NCBI GenBank assembly: GCA_002383165.1 | Contig: DFXK01000018.1 | Coordinates: forward strand, 62,001 to 126,000 | Direction: 5' to 3' | DNA from: Flavobacteriales bacterium UBA4110 | GTDB taxonomy: Bacteria > Bacteroidota > Bacteroidia > Flavobacteriales > Weeksellaceae | Length of the DNA: 64,000 bases | Shown here: positions 1 through 8,980 of the stretch, piece by piece | Layout of the letters: every line of letters begins with the position of its first letter | Position numbering within the stretch: the first letter of the stretch is position 1 | Program-made: the position numbers and the translations under genes | The notes under the pieces: model-generated | What the model saw: the letters and a program-made list of their open reading frames with translations, nothing else | The model's database searches: none | Told to the model about the DNA's origin: nothing

Positions 1-688
1 TTTTATCTGTTGGCGCTGGGTTGAATTCTTCCCCATTCACAACTGCAGATAATTCTTTTTGATTGATTGTCCAAAAATTGACAGTCGTTGTCGCATCTCT
101 CAGCATAAAACCGTAATTCCAATCTGTATCTGTGTGGTAAACTGCTCCAATATCAAATCCAAAACCATAACCACTAGCAAATTTTCCCACATTTCTATAA
201 ACTACTTTTGCAGTTGCACCAACATCTAATTTTTGATTGCCGTTGGGGTGAAAAGCGTAAGAAAACAAAGCCGCATAATCTGAAGTAGAAAAAGAACTGA
301 TCTTATCATAATCAATATTACCTTCGGAATCAATTAATTGTGTTGTATTTAGAATATTATCAACACCCAATCGGACTAATGAAATGGCGAAAACACCGTT
401 ACCATAATCCAAAGGTTTGGCATAAGCGATGTAATCGTATTTAGCAATGGATTCAAAATATTCTGCATGCATTGCTGCCACTTGCCAATCGCGGCCGATT
501 TTCATTAGACCAGCCGGATTCCACATAGGAGAATAAACATCATCCTGATTAGAAATAACAGCGCCACCCATCGCAAGTCCTCTTGCACCAGCTCCAATAT
601 TCAGAAATTCATTAGAATATTTTCTAATGATTTGAGAATAAATAATTTGTGAAAAAATAAGCAGTAAAAAAAATAAAATTCTTTTCAT
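1..688 (-). CDS. PorV/PorQ-like outer-membrane protein (type IX secretion associated), partial
   Basis: The gene is cut by the window start: 229 codons from the ATG at 688 are visible and the C-terminus is missing. The protein begins with a signal peptide (MKRILFFLLLIFSQ, cleavage after IYS or so). A mature N-terminus FLNIGAGARGLAMGGA follows, then DVYSPMWNPAGL. That motif pair is typical of the PorV/PorQ (UPF0164) family, FadL-like beta-barrels that serve the type IX secretion system. The alternating short strands that follow fit a barrel. It lies 10 bp downstream of the EamA gene on the same strand and may be co-transcribed. The subtype is inferred: it resembles the PorV2 type more than PorV itself. 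Confidence 0.75.
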   Translation of the reverse strand, partial: MKRILFFLLLIFSQIIYSQIIRKYSNEFLNIGAGARGLAMGGAVISNQDDVYSPMWNPAGLMKIGRDWQVAAMHAEYFESIAKYDYIAYAKPLDYGNGVFAISLVRLGVDNILNTTQLIDSEGNIDYDKISSFSTSDYAALFSYAFHPNGNQKLDVGATAKVVYRNVGKFASGYGFGFDIGAVYHTDTDWNYGFMLRDATTTVNFWTINQKELSAVVNGEEFNPAPTDK

Positions 689-698
689 CAAAAAGGTT

Positions 699-1616
699 TT
701 ACTGAGGATTTATTTCTGCAGATAATTCATCTTTTTTTCGTCTGGATTTTATAATACCATTAGCTACTATCGCAATAATCATTATGAATGATGCAATGTA
801 AAAAACTGGACTCATATGCTCAGACGCACCGAAAATGAAAAAAGCCAGAATAATCCCATAAACAGGTTCAAGATTTACAGTCAATATCAATGTAAAAGGT
901 GAAATGAATTTCATTAGCTTTACACTTTCAAACATAGGATAAGCCGTAAAAACAGAAGCCAACAATACTATTAACGCAATATCGGTGTAACTTATTTCGC
1001 TGAAAGAAGAAATTTGTCCGGTGACGATAAAAAACAGACTAATGACCAACCATCCACCAGCAATCTCATAGAAAATAATATTTCCAGAGCTGGTTTTTCC
1101 AAAAATTTTACCATTGAAAACAGAAAAAATAGTTCCAAAAAGAGCACATAATATTCCGTAGAATATGCCTTCCTTATATTTCAATTCGGCATTGAAAATC
1201 AAAGAAATGCAAATAACGATAATGATTCCGATAATAACCTCGACCCAATCTGGTTTTCTCTTAAAAACTATTGGTTCTATTAAGGAGGCAAATAATGTTG
1301 ATAATGACAAACAGGAAAGCGCAATTGATACATTGGAAACCTTGATGGACTGGAAAAAGAACAGCCAGTGAAAAGCCATTACACTTCCAATTCCTACTAG
1401 TTTTAGCAACAAGCCTTTTGTAACTTTAATACTTTCTTTTTTTACAATCCTGAGATACAAGTAGAGAAAAACCGCAGCGAATGACATTCTATAAAAAACC
1501 AAAAGCGGCGCATCCGTAGTAATCAACTTTCCTAAAATAGCTGTGAAGCCCCATAAAAATACGATAAAATGCAACCTCAGCAGATAAGAATTCTTCATAG
1601 AAATATTGATTTTCAA
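699..1616 (-). CDS. EamA/DMT-family transporter
   Basis: A 305-residue integral membrane protein with about ten hydrophobic segments in two repeats, the usual size and layout of the EamA (drug/metabolite exporter) family. A short basic tail, KSRRKKDE, ends the protein and would lie in the cytoplasm. The N-terminal GFTAILGKLITTDAPLLVFYR fits the first EamA repeat. The substrate cannot be read from the sequence. A second Met at residue 7 is an alternative start. Its stop lies 10 bp before the ATG of the PorV-like gene on the same strand. Confidence 0.85.
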   Translation of the reverse strand: MKINISMKNSYLLRLHFIVFLWGFTAILGKLITTDAPLLVFYRMSFAAVFLYLYLRIVKKESIKVTKGLLLKLVGIGSVMAFHWLFFFQSIKVSNVSIALSCLSLSTLFASLIEPIVFKRKPDWVEVIIGIIIVICISLIFNAELKYKEGIFYGILCALFGTIFSVFNGKIFGKTSSGNIIFYEIAGGWLVISLFFIVTGQISSFSEISYTDIALIVLLASVFTAYPMFESVKLMKFISPFTLILTVNLEPVYGIILAFFIFGASEHMSPVFYIASFIMIIAIVANGIIKSRRKKDELSAEINPQ

Positions 1617-1855
1617 TTTACAAAATTACTATAAATTTCTTGTTTTGAAGCTAATAATCTGGATTGACTCAACGAAAAATCCGCACAAAAATTTATACGG
1701 ATCTCTAATAAGAAAACTTATTAAAATAAACATAAACTAACTAAAAATTCATTTCATTTATCACTCAAACGAAAAATCCTGAGATATATTACGGACACTA
1801 ATATCAATTTTTAAATGCAACACAGTTCGCTTGTGCAATTAATAAACTCTTTCGT

Positions 1856-1885
1856 TTTGCCATCAATCAAAAAATTTTATCTTTA
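1856..1885 (+). promoter_or_regulatory. Promoter of the acyl-CoA carboxylase gene
   Basis: TTTG at 1856-1859, an 18-base spacer, then TATCTTTA at 1878-1885. This matches the Bacteroidetes -33/-7 form (TTTG and TAnnTTTG) except for the final A. The start codon follows 18 bases later. The rest of the 1617-1903 gap shows only AT-rich sequence and a weak hairpin at 1675-1702. Confidence 0.55.
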
Positions 1886-1903
1886 GCCCCAAAGAAAAAC
1901 CCT

Positions 1904-3532
1904 ATGGATTTAGAATTCAATAAAAGAGAAGATATCAACAAACTGAAACTTTCTGACACCAAGAAAATTTTATCGAAAATCAAATTGGGAGGTGGCGAAA
2001 AAGCACTTCAAAAACAACGCGACCAAGGAAAAATGACGGTGAGAGAACGTTTAGAATATCTTTTTGATAAAAATTCTGACACCATAGAAATCGGTGCATT
2101 TGCAGGTTATGAGATGTATGAGAAAGAAGGCGGATGTCCTGCAGGCGGTGTGGTTGTAAAAATCGGATACATTGCGGGTAAACAGTGTATTGTTGTTGCC
2201 AATGATGCAACCGTAAAAGCTGGAGCTTGGTTTCCAATTACAGGGAAGAAAAACCTGCGAGCTCAGGAAATAGCGATGGAAAACCGTTTACCAATTATTT
2301 ATTTGGTAGATTCTGCCGGTGTTTACTTGCCAATGCAGGATGAAATTTTCCCAGACAAAGAGATGTTTGGCAGAATTTTTAGAAATAATGCAAAAATGAG
2401 TTCTGCAGGGATTATTCAGATTTCTGCGATTATGGGAAGTTGTGTTGCTGGCGGTGCTTATCTCCCAATTATGAGTGATGAAGCGATGATTGTGGACAAG
2501 ACAGGAAGTATTTTCTTAGCAGGAAGTTACCTTGTGAAAGCAGCAATTGGTGAATCTATTGACAATGAAGCTCTAGGAGGAGCTACAATGCACAGTTCCA
2601 TTTCTGGCGTCGTAGATTATAAAGCCAAGGATGACAAAGACGCTTTAGATCGCATCAAAAATATAATGAAGTCAATCGGAGATTTTGAAAAAGCAGGTTT
2701 TGACAGAACCGAAAGCTTTCCTCCAAAAGAAAATCCAGATAATATATTCGGAATAATGCCAGCCGTGAGATCTGAGCAATATGACACTTTTGAAATCATC
2801 AAATGTCTTGTCGATAATTCTGAATACGAAGAATATAAACCCGATTATGGGAAAAGCATTATTTGTGCAACTGCCAGAATCGATGGTTGGAGTGTGGGAA
2901 TTGTTGCCAACCAAAGAAAACTCGTAAAAAGTGGCAAAGGCGAAATGCAATTTGGTGGTGTAATATATTCTGATTCAGCTGATAAAGCGACGCGTTTCAT
3001 TGCTAATTGTAATCAGAGAAAAATCCCGTTGGTATTTCTTCAGGACGTTACAGGCTTTATGGTTGGTTCCAAATCAGAACAAGGTGGAATTATCAAAGAC
3101 GGAGCAAAAATGGTGAACGCAGTTTCTAATTCTGTGGTTCCAAAATTCACTGTGATTACAGGAAATTCTTATGGCGCAGGAAATTATGCAATGTGCGGAA
3201 AAGCCTATGATCCAAGATTAATTGTAGCTTGGCCGTGGGCAGAATTAGCAGTTATGGGCGGATCACAAGCAGGAAATGTATTGCTACAAATCCAAGAATC
3301 TTCGCTTAAAAAACAAGGAAAGGAAATTTCGGAAGAAGAAAGAAAAGAAATTCTTGACAAAATCCTGAAAGATTACAACAAACAAATCCAGCCAACTTAC
3401 GCCGCAGCGAGACTTTGGACAGACGCAATTATTAACCCTCTAGATACCAGAAAATGGATTAGTATGGGAATAGAAGCAGCTAATCATTCTCCGATTACAG
3501 AAAAATTTAATCTTGGAGTTATTCAGGTTTAA
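1904..3532 (+). CDS. Acyl-CoA carboxylase, carboxyltransferase beta subunit
   Basis: This 542-residue protein has the two-half crotonase-fold layout of biotin-dependent carboxyltransferase subunits. The N-half oxyanion-hole region GSCVAGGAYLP lies near residue 180 and the C-half glycine motif NSYGAGNYAMCG near residue 420. The stretch FPDKEMFGRIFRNNAKMSS resembles the methylcrotonyl-CoA carboxylase branch. It would move a carboxyl group from biotin to an acyl-CoA such as methylcrotonyl- or propionyl-CoA in branched amino-acid breakdown. No biotin carboxylase or biotin carrier gene is nearby, so its partner must be encoded elsewhere. Exact substrate is inferred. Confidence 0.9.
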   Translation: MDLEFNKREDINKLKLSDTKKILSKIKLGGGEKALQKQRDQGKMTVRERLEYLFDKNSDTIEIGAFAGYEMYEKEGGCPAGGVVVKIGYIAGKQCIVVANDATVKAGAWFPITGKKNLRAQEIAMENRLPIIYLVDSAGVYLPMQDEIFPDKEMFGRIFRNNAKMSSAGIIQISAIMGSCVAGGAYLPIMSDEAMIVDKTGSIFLAGSYLVKAAIGESIDNEALGGATMHSSISGVVDYKAKDDKDALDRIKNIMKSIGDFEKAGFDRTESFPPKENPDNIFGIMPAVRSEQYDTFEIIKCLVDNSEYEEYKPDYGKSIICATARIDGWSVGIVANQRKLVKSGKGEMQFGGVIYSDSADKATRFIANCNQRKIPLVFLQDVTGFMVGSKSEQGGIIKDGAKMVNAVSNSVVPKFTVITGNSYGAGNYAMCGKAYDPRLIVAWPWAELAVMGGSQAGNVLLQIQESSLKKQGKEISEEERKEILDKILKDYNKQIQPTYAAARLWTDAIINPLDTRKWISMGIEAANHSPITEKFNLGVIQV

Positions 3533-3548
3533 TGTTAAATTGTTTTAT

Positions 3549-3580
3549 AAAAACTTCCCACTTTCGAAGTTTTTTTTTTT
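3549..3580 (+). terminator. Rho-independent terminator after the carboxylase gene
   Basis: AAAACTTC at 3550-3557 pairs with GAAGTTTT at 3566-3573 around a short loop, followed by a long T run. It ends the carboxylase transcript and separates it from the PH-domain gene. Confidence 0.7.
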
Positions 3581-3637
3581 GATGAAAAACAAAATGGATT
3601 ATCTCATCGAAAAAATAAAAAAACGTCAAAACTAAAA

Positions 3638-4054
3638 ATGACAATAGCAATGAAAACTATTAATGTAAGAATCGGATGGGAATTGTTACTATTTATTTTG
3701 ATAGTACTCACTTTTTCCAGTTATCAGCAAATCATCACATTGGAATGGAAAGCATTAGTTTTTCCAGCCATTATTTTAGCGTTAATTTTGGGTCTTTGCT
3801 TCTCGATAAAATACAAAATTGATAAAGAATTTCTGTACATCAAAAATTCAATTTTTGGAACAACGAAGATTGATATTAAAGAAATTCATAAAATAGAAAA
3901 AACGTGGAATCTACTTTCTGCTCCTGCTCCAAGCATTATGGGAAGAATTGAGATTTATTATAAAGACGACAGTATCGTGATTTCGCCCAGAGATTTTGAC
4001 GAATTAAAAAATGAACTGCTAAGAATCAATCCAAACATCACTGTAAAAGAATAA
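3638..4054 (+). CDS. Small membrane protein with a bacterial PH domain
   Basis: The protein is 138 residues long. Two hydrophobic segments fill about residues 14-56 (ELLLFILIVLTF and ALVFPAIILALILGL). The soluble rest, KYKIDKEFLYIKNSIFG to ISPRDFDELKNELLRINP, has the strand pattern and closing helix of the short bacterial PH-like domain family. Such proteins are membrane-anchored; function is unknown. The start could be the Met at residue 5. It stands alone between a terminator and the convergent HxlR gene, and the 145 bp after it hold no recognisable element. Confidence 0.65.
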   Translation: MTIAMKTINVRIGWELLLFILIVLTFSSYQQIITLEWKALVFPAIILALILGLCFSIKYKIDKEFLYIKNSIFGTTKIDIKEIHKIEKTWNLLSAPAPSIMGRIEIYYKDDSIVISPRDFDELKNELLRINPNITVKE

Positions 4055-4199
4055 TTATGATGTGGGAAAACTATATACAATCCGTTTGAAAAATATGATG
4101 AAAAAAAATTGGGTTTTGGAATAGCTTTGTTTAAATTAGTCAAGAGATACGCAGATTTATTTTGATATTATTTCAATTTAAAATAAGATGGAAATCGGA

Positions 4200-4547
4200 C
4201 TAATTCTCTATTACTTTTCCTATAATCTTTTTTCTATGTTCAACACCCCATTCTGCAAGATGTTCAATAATTTTTTTCAAAGTTTGTCCATAGTCTGTCA
4301 ATTGATATTCGACAGTAATTGGTTGCGTGCTAAGAACAGTTCTCGTTACCAATTGATTGATTTCTAAATCTTTTAATTCGCTGCTCAACATTTTGGCAGA
4401 AATACCTTCAATTTCTTTCTGCAAATCCGAAAAACGCATTTTATCATAACAAAGCGCCGCAATGATTTGGACTTTCCATCTGCCTTTCAAAATATCCATC
4501 GTATCCTGAACTGCGAGAAGATTGGTTTTACAACATTTAATTTTCAT
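4200..4547 (-). CDS. HxlR-family transcriptional regulator
   Basis: A 115-residue winged-helix protein of the usual HxlR length. The N-terminal Cys pair (KCCKTN) precedes the core DILKGRWKVQIIAALCYDKMRFSDLQKEI, with the recognition helix in GISAKMLSSELKDLE and the wing near TVEYQLTDYG. Family members with a Cys near the N-terminus often sense quinones, aldehydes or thiol stress. It is divergent from a nitroreductase-type oxidoreductase gene, the classic arrangement in which the regulator controls the enzyme. Repeated GTAAC half-sites lie between the two. Confidence 0.9.
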   Translation of the reverse strand: MKIKCCKTNLLAVQDTMDILKGRWKVQIIAALCYDKMRFSDLQKEIEGISAKMLSSELKDLEINQLVTRTVLSTQPITVEYQLTDYGQTLKKIIEHLAEWGVEHRKKIIGKVIEN

Positions 4548-4623
4548 ATTAGACTCTTATTTTCAGATTCATAATATTAAATTTTTACTAATATTATTTT
4601 ATAATTAGCTAATTATCAAATAA

Positions 4624-4655
4624 GTTACTTTTTGGTAACGGTAACTTTTTGTAAC
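4624..4655. promoter_or_regulatory. Likely HxlR operator
   Basis: Four half-sites lie in 32 bases: GTTAC at 4624, GTAAC at 4635, GTAAC at 4641 and GTAAC at 4651. The first two form an inverted repeat around TTTTTG. The site is about 30 bases upstream of the -7 box TAACTTTG (4684-4691) of the oxidoreductase gene and about 75 bases upstream of the regulator gene. The position suits control of both genes. Binding by this HxlR protein is inferred. Confidence 0.6.
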
Positions 4656-4719
4656 TAGATTACAAAAATAAACTTTTCTTAGTTAACTTTGACATTTCAA
4701 ATCAAAAAATCATCTAAAA

Positions 4720-5352
4720 ATGAGTTTATTAGAAGACTTAAATTGGCGTTACGCAACAAAAAAAATGAACGGAGAAACCGTTCCTCAAGATAAAGTAGAT
4801 TACATTGTAGAAGCTGCAAGATTAGCACCTTCTTCCTCTGGTTTACAACCTTACAGATTGTTCGTTATCTCGAATAAAGAACTATTAGAAAAAATCCAAC
4901 CGATTGCTTTTGACCAAGCTCAGATTACAGATGGTTCGCACCTTTTGGTTTGGGCAGCTTGGGACGGTTACTCTCATAATAGCATCTCCGAAGTTTTTGA
5001 AAAAACGACTTCTGAAAGGGGAATTCCTAAAGAAACAATGGATGATTATAAAACCAGACTTTGGGGAATGTACGAACCTCTTGGAAACGAATGGCACGCA
5101 ACACACGCTGCAAAACAAGCTTACATTTCTTTCGGGTTGGCAATTGCTGCAGCTGCTGAGCAAAAAGTAGATGCAACACCAATGGAAGGCTTTAACAATG
5201 CTGCTCTTGACGAGTTATTAGGACTCGCTGAAAAAGGATTGAAAAGTGTTGTGATTTTACCTCTAGGTTACAGAGATACAAGCGGAGACTGGCTGGTAAA
5301 TCTCAAAAAATACAGAACTCCAAAAGAAGAGTTCATTACAGAAATCAAATAA
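4720..5352 (+). CDS. Nitroreductase-family NAD(P)H-dependent oxidoreductase
   Basis: A 210-residue flavoprotein of the NfsB-like nitroreductase family. The N-terminal RYATKKMNGE and ARLAPSSSGLQPYRLFVI carry the FMN phosphate-binding basic and Ser-rich segments. The C-terminal GLAEKGLKSVVILPLGYRD supplies the second FMN contact. It would reduce nitro-compounds, quinones or similar electrophiles with NAD(P)H. A -7 box TAACTTTG lies 28 bases before the ATG, but no clear -33 TTTG at normal spacing is present, which fits activator or repressor control by the divergent HxlR gene. Confidence 0.9.
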   Translation: MSLLEDLNWRYATKKMNGETVPQDKVDYIVEAARLAPSSSGLQPYRLFVISNKELLEKIQPIAFDQAQITDGSHLLVWAAWDGYSHNSISEVFEKTTSERGIPKETMDDYKTRLWGMYEPLGNEWHATHAAKQAYISFGLAIAAAAEQKVDATPMEGFNNAALDELLGLAEKGLKSVVILPLGYRDTSGDWLVNLKKYRTPKEEFITEIK

Positions 5353-5357
5353 ATTAT

Positions 5358-5390
5358 AAAGCGTGCTGAAAATATCAGGACGCTTTTTTT
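5358..5390 (+). terminator. Terminator after the oxidoreductase gene
   Basis: AAAGCGT (5358-5364) pairs with ACGCTTT (5380-5386) and is followed by a T run. Confidence 0.75.
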
Positions 5391-5466
5391 AATATTAAAA
5401 TTTGCGAAATTTAAATTGAAGTCATTTACTTGTAGATAAAAAATGTATTTTTACCAAAAAAAGTTA

Positions 5467-6738
5467 ATGCGCACAACTCTATCATTTTCATTACTTTTCG
5501 CAGGATTATTTTGCAATGCTCAGCTAGAAGTAAAAGTCCTTGACATTATTGCCAATCAGGTCATCTATGATTCTAATGCAAAAAAAATCTACGCCAGCAT
5601 TCCCAGTGCAAATGGTGCAAACGGTAATAGCATCGGCGTCATCGATCCAGTAAGTCAAACTCTTGAAAACACGTTCTTCATTGGCAGCGAGCCAAATGTA
5701 TTGGCCATTTCTGACAATAACCAATATCTGTATGTTGGTTTCGAAACCGCCTCTCTTGTAAGAAGATGGGATATCGCCAGCAAATCTGTAAACTTACAGT
5801 TTTCATTAGGTACCGATCCTTCTCTTGGAGCTTTATTTGTAGAAGATATGGAGGTGATGCCAGGAAATCCTAATACAATTGCTATCTCTAGAAGAAATGT
5901 AGGTTTTTCTCCAAAACACGAAGGTGTTGCAATCTATGACAACGATGTGATGAGACCCAATACCACCCAAGATCATACGGGCAGTAACAGAATCGAATTC
6001 TCAAGCAACAATTTACTTTGGGGATACAATAACGAGACTACGGAATTTGGTTTGAGAAAAATCAACATTACCTCGTCAGGAGCAACGCAAGGAACTGTCT
6101 ATCCCAATCTTTTTTCCAACTTCAGTATTGATTTTATAAGAGAAGGTAATTTTCTATATTCTACAGACGGGAAAGTGGTTGATATCTCATCAGGAACACC
6201 ATTCCTTCTGGGGCAATTTACAAATACAACAGGAGCAAATGCCTTTGACACAGCTACACAATCCGTAGCTTATGCAAGTTCTGAATATTCTTCTGGAAAT
6301 ATCACTTTCAAAAGATTCAACCCAAACACTTTCTTATTGAAAGACAGTACACCAATCCCCAACGTTCAAGGATCTACAAGATCGATGACTTCTTGTGGCG
6401 CTGGTTGCTACGCTTTCGCAACGTACTCTTACAATTACAGCACCAACGTTACAACAGGTAAAATTGTGATTGTAAAAGACAAATCATTAGCCGTAGATAA
6501 TCTTCTGAAATCAAATAAAATAACTGTTTACCCAAATCCCGTTTCCAATTATTTGAAGATTGATACAGATAAAAAATTCGTAGAAATTAAGCTTTCTGAT
6601 TATTCTGGTAATATTGTCAAAACGTTAGATGCTAAAGAAAGAGAATTTGATATTTCGAATATCTCAAGCGGAAATTATCTACTGATAATGACCGATATCA
6701 ATAATAATAAAATTACAGAGAAAATCATCAAAAAATAA
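5467..6738 (+). CDS. Secreted beta-propeller protein with type IX sorting domain
   Basis: From the Met at 5467 the protein has a good signal peptide, MRTTLSFSLLFAGLFCNA, cut before QLEV. An earlier ATG at 5443 would add eight residues and weaken the signal. Residues after it resemble a YncE/WD40-type propeller (IGVIDPVSQTLENTFFIGSEP, repeated surface-strand pattern). The C-terminus, from about 80 residues before the end, is a Por_Secre_tail: ITVYPNPVSNYLKI, IKLSDYSGNIVKTL, ISSGNYLLIM and a basic end. It is therefore expected to cross the outer membrane by the type IX system and be attached to the surface or released. Ligand unknown. Confidence 0.8.
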   Translation: MRTTLSFSLLFAGLFCNAQLEVKVLDIIANQVIYDSNAKKIYASIPSANGANGNSIGVIDPVSQTLENTFFIGSEPNVLAISDNNQYLYVGFETASLVRRWDIASKSVNLQFSLGTDPSLGALFVEDMEVMPGNPNTIAISRRNVGFSPKHEGVAIYDNDVMRPNTTQDHTGSNRIEFSSNNLLWGYNNETTEFGLRKINITSSGATQGTVYPNLFSNFSIDFIREGNFLYSTDGKVVDISSGTPFLLGQFTNTTGANAFDTATQSVAYASSEYSSGNITFKRFNPNTFLLKDSTPIPNVQGSTRSMTSCGAGCYAFATYSYNYSTNVTTGKIVIVKDKSLAVDNLLKSNKITVYPNPVSNYLKIDTDKKFVEIKLSDYSGNIVKTLDAKEREFDISNISSGNYLLIMTDINNNKITEKIIKK

Positions 6739-6751
6739 GTCTTCTTTCAAA

Positions 6752-6790
6752 CATAAAAAAGGCTTTTCAAATTGAAAAGCCTTTTTTATG
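6752..6790. terminator. Bidirectional terminator
   Basis: A near-perfect palindrome: AAAAAAGGCTTTTCAA at 6755-6770 and its complement at 6772-6787 with a one-base centre. A-rich and T-rich flanks suit termination of both the propeller gene (+) and the convergent arginine decarboxylase gene (-). Confidence 0.85.
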
Positions 6791-6852
6791 TTTTGAATTT
6801 AGATTCAGTTATTTGAAATTAATTTATAAAAAATTACAAACCATTTACTATC

Positions 6853-8244
6853 TTAATATCCTAACAGTTTCAAGACATCTTCTGGTCTTTGTTCTTCTCG
6901 GAATAGTTCGTAAGTGATATTTCCGTCCTCATCTTTATCAATCAAAATATGTTTTGGCTGAGGCATCAAACAATGATGAACACCGCCGTAACCGCCAATG
7001 GTTTCCTGATAAGCTCCAGTATGGAAAAACCCAATATACATAGGTTTTGTCTCATTGAAAACAGGAAGATAAATCGCATTCGTATGCTGCTCAGAATTAT
7101 AATAATCATCTGAATCACAAGTCAATCCACCAAGAAAAACTCTTTCATAGGAATCATCCCAACGATTAAGTGGTAACATAATGAAGTGACGGGAAATCGC
7201 CCAAGTATCTGGCAGAGTCGTCATAAAAGAAGAGTCTATCATATTCCATTTTTCTCTGTCGTTCTGACGTTTCTGAGAAATAATTTTATAAAGATGTCCT
7301 CCACTTTCTCCAACTGTGAAACTTCCGAATTCTGTATAGATATTTGGTTCTTCAACACCTTCTTCCTCACAGAATTTCTTGATTTGGGAAACAATTTCGT
7401 TCACCATATAAGCGTAATCGTAATCAAAATTCAATGATGTTTTGATTGGAAAACCACCACCAATATTCAACGAATCAACTTCTGGAGCAATTTTTTTCAA
7501 TCTTGCATAAACACGAAGACATTTGTACAATTCGTTCCAATAATAAGCCGTGTCTTTGATTCCCGTATTGATGAAAAAGTGAAGCATTTTCAGCCTTGCA
7601 TTCGGATGTTCCGCAATTTTTTGACTGTAATAAGGAATAATATCCTTGTATCCAATACCTAATCTTGAGGTATAAAATTCGAATTTTGGTTCTTCCTCAG
7701 AAGCAATTCTGATTCCGATATCAAAAGTTCTGTCGATACTTTCCGTCAATTTATCCAACTCTCTGTAGTTATCAAGAATCGGCGTAATATTTTCGAAACC
7801 ATTATTAATCAGCTCAGAAATCTTTGCCAAATAATCGTCAGTTTTGAAGCCGTTACAGATTACTTCGATACTTTTATCAACTTTACCTTTGTCATAAAGT
7901 GACTTCACAATATCCATATCATAAGCCGAAGATGTTTCCAGACTAATGTCATTTTTCAACGCTTCTTCCACAACAAATGCAAAATGGCTGGACTTTGTGC
8001 AATAACAATATCTGTAATTTTTCTGATAATCGTTCTTTTCAAAAGCTTCTTTGAACCAGAATTTTGCCCTTTCTATATTCTGAGATATTTTTGGTAAATA
8101 ATTGAACTTCAAAGGAGTTCCGAATTTTTCCACAACCTCCATCAGATTGATGTCGTGGAATTTCAGATTATTTTCTTCTACACTGAATTCTTCAGTCGGA
8201 AAATAAAGCGTTTGGTCAATTAGTTCAGAATATTTTATTTTCAT
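6853..8244 (-). CDS. speA: Biosynthetic arginine decarboxylase
   Basis: A 463-residue PLP enzyme of the alanine-racemase fold group, the short form found in Bacteroidota rather than the longer E. coli SpeA. Lys84 in YCTKSSHF is the expected PLP lysine. LNIGGGFPIK marks the phosphate-binding glycine loop, and CDSDDYYN near residue 380 carries the catalytic Cys-Asp pair. It converts arginine to agmatine, the first step of agmatine-route polyamine synthesis. No agmatinase gene adjoins it. It is transcribed toward a shared bidirectional terminator. Confidence 0.85.
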   Translation of the reverse strand: MKIKYSELIDQTLYFPTEEFSVEENNLKFHDINLMEVVEKFGTPLKFNYLPKISQNIERAKFWFKEAFEKNDYQKNYRYCYCTKSSHFAFVVEEALKNDISLETSSAYDMDIVKSLYDKGKVDKSIEVICNGFKTDDYLAKISELINNGFENITPILDNYRELDKLTESIDRTFDIGIRIASEEEPKFEFYTSRLGIGYKDIIPYYSQKIAEHPNARLKMLHFFINTGIKDTAYYWNELYKCLRVYARLKKIAPEVDSLNIGGGFPIKTSLNFDYDYAYMVNEIVSQIKKFCEEEGVEEPNIYTEFGSFTVGESGGHLYKIISQKRQNDREKWNMIDSSFMTTLPDTWAISRHFIMLPLNRWDDSYERVFLGGLTCDSDDYYNSEQHTNAIYLPVFNETKPMYIGFFHTGAYQETIGGYGGVHHCLMPQPKHILIDKDEDGNITYELFREEQRPEDVLKLLGY

Positions 8245-8334
8245 TTCTGGCTAAAAAAATTTAATTGTTTTACGATGCAAAAATGATGAAATAAACTGAA
8301 TATCTGCGTTAATAATTCTATAAAAATTACTGAA

Positions 8335-8970
8335 TTATTTTCCCACAAAAATCAGCAAATCGCCATCTTTATATTGGATTGAAACTTCCTGACTATCTGC
8401 AACATTTCTCGTTCCAATTCTTTCTCCCAAAATCAAATCTTCTTGATGCAAAGGCCATTTTAGTCCTTTTGTTTCGATGTTTTTGGCTATTGGAAAAGGC
8501 ATCAAGGAAATCATTTTTCCTTTGACATCAGAAATTGAGAAATTTTTAGGAATAAAATAATAGGAAGAGTATTCATCAAAAAACTGAAGATTCAATTTAT
8601 CTTTAAAAGCATAAGCGACACTCAGATTCCCAAGAAAATGATCTTGTTCTCCTCCACTTCCGCCATAAACATCGATATTTTCAAAACCTTTTTCGAGAAT
8701 AATTTCCAAAGCTTTATGGAAATCCGTTTTATTCTGGTCAGGTGTTTCTATAATTTCAAAACTGTGATTCTGAGCTTGTCGAAGAATCTCTTCTTCTATT
8801 TGATGAGAATCGAAATCTCCTGAAATAAAATCCAGTTTATCCAAAGGAAACTTCAGTTGTTTCAAATAATGAAATGCGCCGTCTGTACAAGCGATCAAAT
8901 CATAACCAGACAAATTGGAAATTGTTTTCGGAGAATCTCCGTTGATGAAAAGAAGTGCTTTATTTTTCAT
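8335..8970 (-). CDS. Thiamine diphosphokinase
   Basis: A 211-residue protein with ThiN-family signatures: LFINGDSP at the N-terminus, ACTDGAFHYL, ISGDFDS and TPDQNKTDFHKAL (the ATP- and Mg-binding Asp-rich block), then VYGGSGGEQDHFLGNL. The C-terminal beta domain (GLKWPL, IGTRNVA) binds thiamine. It makes thiamine diphosphate from thiamine and ATP. It sits 64 bp downstream of the arginine decarboxylase direction block and in the same orientation as the cobalamin adenosyltransferase gene; no TPP riboswitch was seen upstream. Confidence 0.9.
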   Translation of the reverse strand: MKNKALLFINGDSPKTISNLSGYDLIACTDGAFHYLKQLKFPLDKLDFISGDFDSHQIEEEILRQAQNHSFEIIETPDQNKTDFHKALEIILEKGFENIDVYGGSGGEQDHFLGNLSVAYAFKDKLNLQFFDEYSSYYFIPKNFSISDVKGKMISLMPFPIAKNIETKGLKWPLHQEDLILGERIGTRNVADSQEVSIQYKDGDLLIFVGK

Positions 8971-8980
8971 ATTTTCACAG

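Noticed and set aside
1675..1702. Hairpin with AATCCG and CGGAT arms and an A/T run in the gap before the carboxylase gene.
   Set aside because: It has the form of a minus-strand terminator, but no minus-strand gene ends there. The EamA gene starts at 1616 and runs away from it. Too weak to annotate.
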